NCBI RefSeq assembly: GCF_000092865.1
Contig: NC_014151.1
Coordinates: forward strand, 3,720,001 to 3,784,000
Direction: 5' to 3'
Length of the DNA stretch: 64,000 nucleotides
Source: Cellulomonas flavigena DSM 20109
GTDB lineage: Bacteria; Actinomycetota; Actinomycetes; Actinomycetales; Cellulomonadaceae
The translations under genes and the position numbers were made by a program. Every line of letters begins with the position of its first letter. Within the stretch, counting starts at the first letter, position 1. The notes beneath the pieces are model-generated. The model was not told where the DNA came from and did not search any database. It was given only the letters and a program-made list of their open reading frames with translations. Of the stretch, positions 57,799 to 64,000 are shown one piece after another.

Positions 57799-58878
57799 AT
57801 GCTGACCGGCGTGAGTCGTGTCCCCGTGCGCCGTGACCTCGCCGACGTCCCCGCCTACGTCCCGGGGGCGCGCGCCGCCGTCGGGGCCGCGGCCTACAAG
57901 CTGTCGTCCAACGAGAACCCGTTCCCGCCGCTGCCGTCGGTGGTCGCCGCGATCGCGGACGCGGCCGTGGACGTCAACCGGTACCCCGACATGCACGCGA
58001 CCGAGTTCGGCGAGGCGGTCGCGCACCGCCTGGGCGTCGCCCCGGAGTCCGTCGTGGCCGGCACCGGGTCCGTCGCGGTGCTGGGGCACGTGCTGACGGC
58101 GGTGTGCGAGGCGGGCGACGAGGTCGTCCTGCCGTGGCGCTCGTTCGAGGCGTACCCCATCGCCGTGACGCTCGCGCACGCGCGGCAGGTGCGGGTGCCT
58201 GTCACCGCGGACGGGCGGCTCGACCTGCCCGCCATGGCCGCGGCGGTCACCCCGCGCACGCGCGTCGTGCTCGTCTGCACGCCCAACAACCCCACCGGTC
58301 CGGCCGTGCGCGACGCCGAGCTGCGCGACTTCCTCGCCGCGGTGCCGCGCGACGTGCTCGTCGTGCTCGACGAGGCGTACGTCGAGTTCGTCCGCGACCC
58401 CGAGGCGCCCGACGCGCTCGCGCTGTTCGCCGCGCACCCCAACGTCGTGATCCTGCGCACGTTCTCCAAGGCGTACGGACTGGCGGGCCTGCGCGTCGGG
58501 TACGCGGTCGCGCGGCCGCGGCTCGCGTCGGCCATCCGCACGGCGTCGACACCGTTCGGGGTCTCGCACGTCGCGCAGCTCGCCGCGCTCGCGTCGCTGC
58601 GCGCCGAGCCCGAGCTGCTGACGCGGGTCGACGCGATCGTCGAGGAACGCACCCGCCTGCTGACGGGCCTGCGCGCGCAGGGCTGGGACGTGCCGGACAG
58701 CCAGGCCAACTTCGTGTGGCTCGCGCTCGGCGACCGCACCACGTCGTTCGCGGAGCGCAGCGCGCAGGCCGGTGCGCTCGTGCGCCCGTTCGCCGGCGAG
58801 GGCGTGCGCGTCAGCGTCGGCGAGCGCGAGGCGACGGACATCTTCCTCGAGTTCGCCGCCGACCACGCCCCCCACTGA
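57799..58878 (+). CDS. hisC: HisC-like PLP aminotransferase
   Basis: 359-residue fold-type I aminotransferase of the histidinol-phosphate/aromatic class: [61 protein letters not shown] and the PLP lysine in [19 protein letters not shown]. Function may be histidinol-phosphate or aromatic amino acid transamination; the second, truncated paralogue at 60975 shares the same N terminus. ATG 57799 was chosen because that paralogue's start aligns to it. No his operon is near. Confidence 0.9.
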   Translation: MLTGVSRVPVRRDLADVPAYVPGARAAVGAAAYKLSSNENPFPPLPSVVAAIADAAVDVNRYPDMHATEFGEAVAHRLGVAPESVVAGTGSVAVLGHVLTAVCEAGDEVVLPWRSFEAYPIAVTLAHARQVRVPVTADGRLDLPAMAAAVTPRTRVVLVCTPNNPTGPAVRDAELRDFLAAVPRDVLVVLDEAYVEFVRDPEAPDALALFAAHPNVVILRTFSKAYGLAGLRVGYAVARPRLASAIRTASTPFGVSHVAQLAALASLRAEPELLTRVDAIVEERTRLLTGLRAQGWDVPDSQANFVWLALGDRTTSFAERSAQAGALVRPFAGEGVRVSVGEREATDIFLEFAADHAPH

Positions 58879-58914
58879 CCTCTCCCACCCGCCCCCTCCC
58901 CCCACCCCCCGGGC

Positions 58915-58957
58915 GCGAGAGAGCAATCCAGCCCGCGCGAGAGAGCAATCCAGCCCC
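58915..58957 (-). repeat. Two tandem copies of the dispersed 21-nt repeat
   Basis: GCGAGAGAGCAATCCAGCCC occurs twice in a row, 22 bases apart. It is the same element as at 3971 and 6885-7075 in reverse, with a different centre. Confidence 0.6.
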
Positions 58958-59013
58958 ACCCCTGGGACGCGAGGGGGCTGCGCGAGGCGGGACCGACGGG
59001 GCAGGATCGGGGC

Positions 59014-59394
59014 ATGGGATTCGTCGCGCGCGTGCTCATCAGCGGGGTCGCCATCTGGCTGGCCACGGTCCTCCTGCCCGGCCTCGAGGTGGTCGGTGGG
59101 GAGTCGACCGCGGAGCGGGTCGGGGTGATCCTGCTCATCGCGCTGGTGTTCGGGCTGGTGAACGCGATCGTGAAGCCGATCGTGGCGGTCATCTCGATCC
59201 CGCTGTACATCCTCACGCTCGGCCTGTTCACGCTCGTGGTCAACGCCCTGATGCTCATGCTGACGGCGTGGATCACGGAGCAGACCACGTGGGGCCTGCG
59301 GATCGACAACTTCGGCACCGCGGTGATCGGTGCCCTCATCGTGTCGGTCGTCAGCTTCGTGCTGTCGTCGGTGACGGGCGCGAGGAAGGACTGA
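59014..59394 (+). CDS. Phage holin-family (4 TM) membrane protein
   Basis: 126 residues with four membrane segments: [74 protein letters not shown], ending [11 protein letters not shown]. The NAIVKPI and [18 protein letters not shown] stretches are the signature of the widespread bacterial '4-TMS phage holin, superfamily IV' proteins. Most chromosomal members are not phage lysis proteins. The ATG has a GGAT-type weak site upstream. No phage genes are near. Confidence 0.85.
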   Translation: MGFVARVLISGVAIWLATVLLPGLEVVGGESTAERVGVILLIALVFGLVNAIVKPIVAVISIPLYILTLGLFTLVVNALMLMLTAWITEQTTWGLRIDNFGTAVIGALIVSVVSFVLSSVTGARKD

Positions 59395-59398
59395 CCCA

Positions 59399-59437
59399 GA
59401 AACGTAAGTGGAGTTACGATAACTTCACTTACGTTTC
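59399..59437 (+). promoter_or_regulatory. Promoter inside a 39-bp near-palindrome
   Basis: 17-base arms starting GAAACGTAAGTGGAGTT (59399-59415) and its inverse at 59421-59437, one mismatch, 5-base centre. The centre and left arm edge spell TACGAT (59415-59420), a good -10. This is the most AT-rich point of the region and lies just before the truncated ATPase gene. Confidence 0.7.
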
Positions 59438-59449
59438 CTGGAGGTGGGT

Positions 59450-59665
59450 GTGCTCCGACGGCCCCCTGACCTGTTCGACCGCGAGCACGAGTGGAGTGAG
59501 CTGGCCGAGTTCGCGTCGTCGGTCGCGCCGGGTCTCCGCATCGCCCTCGTCTCAGGTCGGCGACGTGTCGGCAAGTCGTACCTGCTCCGCCGCCTGGCCG
59601 AGGCCTCGACCGGACCGACCCTCGTCCACCAGGCGCGCGAGCTCTCCAGCGGCCAGGCCCTCGAC
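59450..59665 (+). pseudogene. N-terminal fragment of an archaeal-type ATPase
   Basis: 72 codons from a GTG start with GGAGG five bases upstream: [70 protein letters not shown]. Walker [12 protein letters not shown] is that of the AAA/DUF234-type ATPases often found with a fused helix-turn-helix or a restriction-like nuclease domain. The frame is cut at 59665/59666 by the duplicated dehydrogenase block, so about 80% of the gene is missing. It lacks relatives nearby and may be foreign. Confidence 0.8.
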
Positions 59666-59912
59666 CCGGGTCGGTGTCGACCTCGATGATCGGCGTCCCG
59701 ACCTCGACGGTCGTGCCGGGCTCGACGAGCAGGCGCGACACGACGCCCGTCCACGGGCACGGCAGCTCGACGAGCGACTTGGCCGTCTCGATCTCGACGA
59801 TCGTCTGGTTGACCTCGACGCGGTCGCCGACGGCGACGAGCCAGGTGACGATCTCGGCCTCGGTCGGGCCCTCGCCGGCGTCGGGCAGGGGGAACTGCTG
59901 GTACGTGGGCAC
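59666..59912 (-). pseudogene. E2 lipoyl-domain fragment (duplicate)
   Basis: First 82 codons of the E2 gene, with the GTG start and ribosome site intact, fused to unrelated sequence. Leu16 of the first copy is Pro here ([10 protein letters not shown]), at the only base difference found. The lipoyl Lys remains. The reading frame continues through the ATPase remnant and antisense of the holin gene, so a long chimeric product could be made but is not expected to fold. Confidence 0.85.
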
Positions 59913-59937
59913 GCGTGGCTCTCCGGTGGTGCGGGGG

Positions 59938-60974
59938 TCAGAACGCGAGGGCGCGGTCGACGGCGTCGAGCAGCCGGTCGAGACCGGGCAGGTACTCGTG
60001 CTCGACCTTGGAGACCGGGTACGGCGTGTGGAAGCCCCCGACGCGCAGCACGGGCGCCTGCAGGTGGAAGAAGCACTCCTCGGTGACGCGCGCCGCGACC
60101 TCGGCGCCGGTGCCGTACAGCACGGGCGCCTCGTGGACGACGACGCAGCGGCCGGTGCGCGCCACCGACGCGGCGACGGTCGCGGTGTCGATCGGCGAGA
60201 TCGTGCGCAGGTCGATGACCTCCAGGCTCGTGCCCTCCGCGGCCGCGGCCTCGGCGGCCTTGAGCGCGGTGGCGACCGTGGGGCCGTAGGCGACGACGGT
60301 GACGTCGGTGCCGGGGCGCACGACGCGCGCGTGGTCGAGGTCGGCGGGGGCGCCGTGCGGGGCGGGCAGGGGCGCGTCGAGGTCGACGTCGCCCTTCTCC
60401 CAGTAGCGGCCCTTGGGCTCGAGGAAGATCACGGGGTCCGGCGACGCGATCGCCTGCTGGATCATCGTGAAGCCGTCGGCGGCCGTGGACGGCGAGACGA
60501 CGCGCAGGCCGGGCGTGTGCGCGAACAGCGCCTCGGGCGACTCGCTGTGGTGCTCGATCGCGCCGATGCCGCCGCCGTAGGGGATGCGGATGACGACGGG
60601 CAGGCGCAGGCGGCCCTGCGAGCGGTAGTGCATCTTGGCGAGCTGCGTGGTGATCTGGTCGAACGCGGGGAACACGAACCCGTCGAACTGGATCTCGCAG
60701 ACGGGCCGGTAGCCGCGCAGCGCGAGGCCGATCGCGGTGCCGACGATGCCGGACTCGGCGAGCGGGGTGTCGACGACGCGGTCCTCGCCGAACTCGGCGA
60801 ACAGCCCGTCGGTGACGCGGAACACGCCGCCGAGGCGGCCGATGTCCTCGCCCATGAGCAGCACGCGCTCGTCGTTGCGCAGGGCGCGGCGCAGGCCGAG
60901 GTTGACGGCCTTCGCGAGCGGCAGGCGCTGCGTGCCCGTCGGGAACGGGGCCGGCTCGGGCGCCGGCGGGACGT
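59938..60974 (-). pseudogene. E1 beta gene, 5'-truncated duplicate
   Basis: Codons 13-357 of E1beta without its start or ribosome site. The frame is not in register with the hisC fragment upstream, so read-through would not make a fusion. First usable start is a GTG at 60864, which drops about 48 residues, including the region before [10 protein letters not shown]. Confidence 0.85.
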
Positions 60975-61166
60975 GTCGGGGTAGCGGTTGACGTCGGCCG
61001 CCGCGTCGACGATCGCCGCGACCACCGACGGCAGCGGCGGGTACGGGTTCTCGTTGGAGGACAGCTTGAAGGCGGCGGACCCGACGGCGGCACGCGCCCC
61101 CGGCACGTACGCGGGCAGGTCGGCGAAGGCACGACGGAGAGGGACGCGGCTCACGGGCGCCAGCAT
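60975..61166 (-). pseudogene. N-terminal fragment of a second hisC-like gene
   Basis: 64 codons, [65 protein letters not shown], very close to the start of the intact HisC-like gene at 57799. Truncated by the E1beta copy immediately after NRYPD. Its start and promoter region 61167-61227 are intact. The divergence from the 57799 gene shows these were two real paralogues rather than a fresh duplicate. Confidence 0.88.
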
Positions 61167-61227
61167 GCCACCGAGGCGGCGGCCGGCGGGCGGTCGGCGC
61201 CGGCCGCGGCGCGTGCCCGCCCGTCGT

Positions 61228-62313
61228 TCACGGCCCGCCGACGTCCGGGGACGTCGGCCGGATCTCGCCCGACCCCCTCGGCACGAGGCGGGTGGGCACG
61301 ACGATCGTCTCGGTCGGCAGGTCGCGCGCCGCCAGCCGGTCGAAGACGCGCTGCGCCGCGGTCGCGCCGATGCGAGCGGGGTCCTGCGCGATCACGGTGA
61401 CCCGCGGCTCGAGCAGGTCGGCCAGCTGGAAGTCGTCGAAGCCCACGAGCGCGACACGGTGCTGCAGTCCCAGGGCACGCAGGGCGCGGATCGCGCCGAT
61501 CGTGATGAGGTTCTGGCTCGTGAACAGCGCCGTCGGCGGCTCGGGTCCGGTCAGGAGCGCGCGCACCGCGACCTCGGCCGCCTGCTCGGAGTGGATGTCG
61601 TTCGCGGCCGGGGCCGACGAGGCCGGGATCCCGGCGTCGGCGAGCGCCCGCACGAACCCGCGGTGCCGCTCACGCGCCGTGTCGATGCGGCCGAGGTCAC
61701 CGAGGTAGGCGATGCGACGGTGGCCGTGCTCGAGGAGGTGGTGGGTGGCGCGCGCAGCACCAGCGGCGTTGTCGACGACGACCGAGTCGGCGTCGAGGCC
61801 GACCGCGCGCCGGTCGACCATCACGACCGGCGTGCCCGACTCCTGCTCCCAGCGCAGGTAGCCCTGGTCGGGGGTGACGGCCGAGATGATGAGCCCGTCG
61901 ACGCGTCGGGCGGTCAGCGCCGCCACGAACGCGCGCTCGCGGTCCGGCTCCTCGTCGGTGCTGCCGGCCAGCACGGCCACGCCCCGCTCGCCCGCGACGT
62001 CCTCGATGGCCCGGTGCACGGCCGCCGAGAACGGGTTGTCGACGCTGGCCAGCACGAGACCGATGCTCAGCGACCGCCGCTCGCTACGTCGCAGGTTCCC
62101 GGCGTTGAGGTCGGGGCGGTAGTTGAGAGCGCGGGCCGCGTCGTTCACCCGCTGCGCGGTGGCGGCCGAGACGCCCGCCTCGCCGTTGACGACACGGGAG
62201 ACGGTCTTGATCCCGACGCCCGCGAGCGCGGCGACGTCCCGCATCGTCGCTCGACGGCGCAGCGTGGTGAAAGGGCCCGCGGTCGTGGTGCCCGGGCTCG
62301 ACGACGGCGTCAT
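61228..62313 (-). CDS. LacI-family transcriptional regulator (fructan/sucrose locus)
   Basis: 361 residues. [56 protein letters not shown] begins near residue 23, after a Ser/Thr/Pro lead. The sensor domain has [44 protein letters not shown] and [46 protein letters not shown]. It is 53 bases downstream of, and co-directional with, the GH32 gene, so it probably controls that gene. ATG 62313; a start at 62247 beginning at the HTH is also possible. Confidence 0.9.
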   Translation of the reverse strand: MTPSSSPGTTTAGPFTTLRRRATMRDVAALAGVGIKTVSRVVNGEAGVSAATAQRVNDAARALNYRPDLNAGNLRRSERRSLSIGLVLASVDNPFSAAVHRAIEDVAGERGVAVLAGSTDEEPDRERAFVAALTARRVDGLIISAVTPDQGYLRWEQESGTPVVMVDRRAVGLDADSVVVDNAAGAARATHHLLEHGHRRIAYLGDLGRIDTARERHRGFVRALADAGIPASSAPAANDIHSEQAAEVAVRALLTGPEPPTALFTSQNLITIGAIRALRALGLQHRVALVGFDDFQLADLLEPRVTVIAQDPARIGATAAQRVFDRLAARDLPTETIVVPTRLVPRGSGEIRPTSPDVGGP

Positions 62314-62366
62314 GGCACGAGGGTAGGGGCCGGCCGCCGGCACGCCACCGACGCGCCACGTGGACG

Positions 62367-64000
62367 TCACGGGCGGGCGGCGTGCCCGCGTGCCACGACG
62401 GCCCACGACGTCCCCGGACCGAGCGGACGCACCTCGAGCGAGGTCACGGTCGCACGGCCGCCCTCGGCGAACAGTGCCACCCCGTTGCTACCCCCGCCCG
62501 GGTAGACGAGGTCCGTGATCGTGGCCTCCCCGTCGTTGCCGAAGACCTCGACGGACGACCGGTCGACGACGACCTGCAGCCGCACGCGTCCGTCGCGGGT
62601 GGGCAGCAGCGCGGTGTGCACGCCGGCGAAGCCCGGATGGAAGTCGACCGTGCCGGAGCGTGTCCGGTCGACGTACATCCGTCCGGCCGCGACGTCGTAG
62701 CCGACGACCGTGCGCTCGTCGTCCCCGACGCGCACGTGCAGCCCGAGCCGCTCGGCGTCGCCGACCTCGAGCTCGACCGTGACGATCGCGGCGCCGTCGT
62801 GCGTCGCCTCGGGGACGCGCACGGTGCCCTCGTCGAGGACCCCCTCATGGTCCCGCAGGCGGATGGGTTCCGCACCGGGCACGTCGACGGGGTGGAAGGT
62901 CAGCACGACCCGGCCGTCGACCGTGCGCAGCGCGAGGGTGCGCGGGAACGTCATCGATCCCCGCCACCCGGTGGTCGGCGTCGACGTGGCGTACTCCCAG
63001 TTGTTCATCCACGCGATGGCGACCCGCTCGCCGTCCGGGGTGTTCTCGAAGGTCAGCGGCGCGTAGAAGTCCGTGCCGTGGTCGACCCAGGCGTGGCGCT
63101 CGAGCGGGGTGGGCACCGGCGCGTCCGTGGCGACGACGTGGTCGAGCAGGATGTGACCCCACCCGCCCGTGCTGGTGTCCGTCACCACGAGCTGCGCGGT
63201 GCGCCCGACGAGGTCACCGACGTCCCAGGTGACGGGGGCGAGTTGCTCGGAGTCGCGGCCGGTGGCAGTGCGCACGACCCGCCCGTCCACCACGAGGTTG
63301 ACCGTCGCCTCGTCCGACCGCGGACGCGCCGGCTCGTCCGAGAGCACGATGTGGTCGACCATGATGTGGCCCCACCCCCCGGTGACCTCGTCGACGACCT
63401 CGAGGTGGGCACGCCGCCCGGCGAGCTCGGCGACGTCCCAGGTCGCCCAGTCGAGCGTCCCGCTCTCCCGTCCGGAGGCGGTGCGCACGACCTGCCCGTC
63501 GACGACGAGCCGCACGGCGGTGCCGGGCCCCGCACCACCACCGACGAGCATGCTGATCCACGGGCGGTCGACGGTGAACGTCGGGGACACGAGCCGGCCG
63601 GTGGCGGAGTCGGGCGGAGGCGTGCACGGGTCGCTTCGGCCGTTCTGGTAGGAGTTGGCCAGGCGCGTGCCGAGGTATCCGCGCACACCCGTCTGGCAGG
63701 GGGCGTCGCCGGCGAGCGGACCGGGCCCGAAGGCGGTCCCCTCGACCGTCCAGTCGCCGAAGTCGGTCCCCTCGAAGTCCGCGAGCACCGTGCCCGCGGG
63801 CGCTGCGCCGTCGCCGGTGCCCGGGCGGTGGGGGTGCCGGCCGCCGCCGACGAGCATCGTGAGGTGACGGCGCTCGACGGTGAACGGCGGTGACGTGAGG
63901 GTGCCGGTGGCGGCGTCTCCGCCACGGAAGCTGTTGACGAGTCCCTCGCCCCGGAAGTCCGTGACGGGGTGCTGACCCGGCAGGGTGCCGGACACCGGTC
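62367..64000 (-). CDS. Modular GH32 beta-fructosidase/levanase, C-terminal part
   Basis: At least 544 residues, N terminus off the right edge. The part seen has two consecutive lectin-like modules (each about 130 residues with FEGTDFGDWTVEGTAFG / GYLGTRLANSY / TGRLVSPTFTVDR..SMLVGGG, and GGWGHIMVDHIVLSDE repeated as GGWGHILLDHVVATD), followed by DHGTDFYAPLTFENTPDGERVAIAWMNNWEYATSTPTTGWRGSMTFPRTLAL, the late catalytic propeller blades of GH32, and a beta-sandwich ending RLQVVVDRSSVEVFGNDGEATITDLVYP. Expected extracellular hydrolysis of levan, inulin or sucrose. The nucleophile (NDPNG) region lies beyond the window. Confidence 0.88.
   Translation of the reverse strand, partial: PVSGTLPGQHPVTDFRGEGLVNSFRGGDAATGTLTSPPFTVERRHLTMLVGGGRHPHRPGTGDGAAPAGTVLADFEGTDFGDWTVEGTAFGPGPLAGDAPCQTGVRGYLGTRLANSYQNGRSDPCTPPPDSATGRLVSPTFTVDRPWISMLVGGGAGPGTAVRLVVDGQVVRTASGRESGTLDWATWDVAELAGRRAHLEVVDEVTGGWGHIMVDHIVLSDEPARPRSDEATVNLVVDGRVVRTATGRDSEQLAPVTWDVGDLVGRTAQLVVTDTSTGGWGHILLDHVVATDAPVPTPLERHAWVDHGTDFYAPLTFENTPDGERVAIAWMNNWEYATSTPTTGWRGSMTFPRTLALRTVDGRVVLTFHPVDVPGAEPIRLRDHEGVLDEGTVRVPEATHDGAAIVTVELEVGDAERLGLHVRVGDDERTVVGYDVAAGRMYVDRTRSGTVDFHPGFAGVHTALLPTRDGRVRLQVVVDRSSVEVFGNDGEATITDLVYPGGGSNGVALFAEGGRATVTSLEVRPLGPGTSWAVVARGHAARP

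Larger units (their letters stand above)
59666..60974. repeat. Inserted copy of the 1309-bp segmental duplication
   Basis: Copy of 38853-40161 in the same orientation with one seen substitution. Left joint: ATPase gene; right joint: truncated hisC. A 2-4 base microhomology (CC at left, ACGT at right) is possible at the joints; no insertion-sequence ends or target duplication were seen. Confidence 0.9.

Noticed and set aside
59014..59394. Prophage signal from the holin-like gene
   Set aside because: No other phage gene is near, and this membrane family is widespread in chromosomes.
59552..61132. Fusion of hisC, E1beta and E2 into one 526-codon frame
   Set aside because: The frame is out of register with the real E1beta and E2 genes; the pieces are separate remnants.

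Overview
The window is about 74% or more G+C by eye, almost wall-to-wall coding, with GTG starts as common as ATG, one TTG start, strong GGAGG-type ribosome sites and many 1-4 base start/stop overlaps. With the WXG100/EssC locus, AfsR-type SARP regulator, Tat and lipoprotein signals and plant-polymer sugar genes, this points to a free-living high-GC actinobacterium, most likely Cellulomonadaceae (Cellulomonas-like). The genus is inferred from gene content only. I saw no rRNA, tRNA, CRISPR array or intact transposase.

Left part (1-22 kb): a partial secreted Cu/Zn superoxide dismutase; an aminoglycoside-phosphotransferase-fold kinase; an SdpR/SdpI-like repressor and membrane pair with an operator; hemerythrin, lipoprotein and HIT genes; a GH92 alpha-mannosidase-like enzyme beside a GT4 glycosyltransferase, separated by a cluster of 21-nt dispersed repeats; a scar of gene fragments (surface-protein repeats, a polysaccharide deacetylase tail) next to a VapBC-type pair; redox enzymes and an intact polysaccharide deacetylase; then a sugar operon reading leftward (solute-binding lipoprotein, two permeases, HSL-type esterase, sucrose-phosphorylase-like GH13) with a divergent LacI regulator and a matching 16-bp operator.

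Middle (22-44 kb): a NERD-UvrD helicase, an MFS and a MATE exporter (the latter behind a perfect 20-bp palindrome), PhoX phosphatase, a CopD-CtaG fusion, an arsenic methylation locus (ArsR with C. glutamicum-type cysteines, ArsM, and a coupled Cys-rich peptide) sharing three operator-like sites, CopC, a branched-chain/2-oxo-acid dehydrogenase operon (E1alpha-E1beta-E2), a block of 72-bp tandem hairpin repeats, and an old-yellow-enzyme/NmrA pair divergent from a MarR repressor with three identical-pattern operators.

The T7SS region (44.5-57.6 kb) is the most coherent accessory system: a leftward, translationally coupled operon of WXG100 protein, 1477-residue EssC-type ATPase, second WXG100-like protein, a membrane-spanning putative T7SS substrate and two unknown proteins; a divergent LysM-like membrane protein; a LuxR-type regulator; and a 978-residue AfsR-type regulator. 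Four CTGGAGC heptamers at exact 11-bp spacing, the geometry of SARP boxes, lie just before the LuxR gene, suggesting a SARP to LuxR to T7SS cascade.

Right part (57.8-64 kb): a HisC-like aminotransferase and a holin-like membrane protein, then a rearranged patch in which a 1309-bp near-identical copy of the dehydrogenase E2/E1beta junction sits between a truncated ATPase gene and a truncated second hisC. The window ends with a LacI regulator and the C-terminal part of a modular GH32 beta-fructosidase that runs off the right edge.
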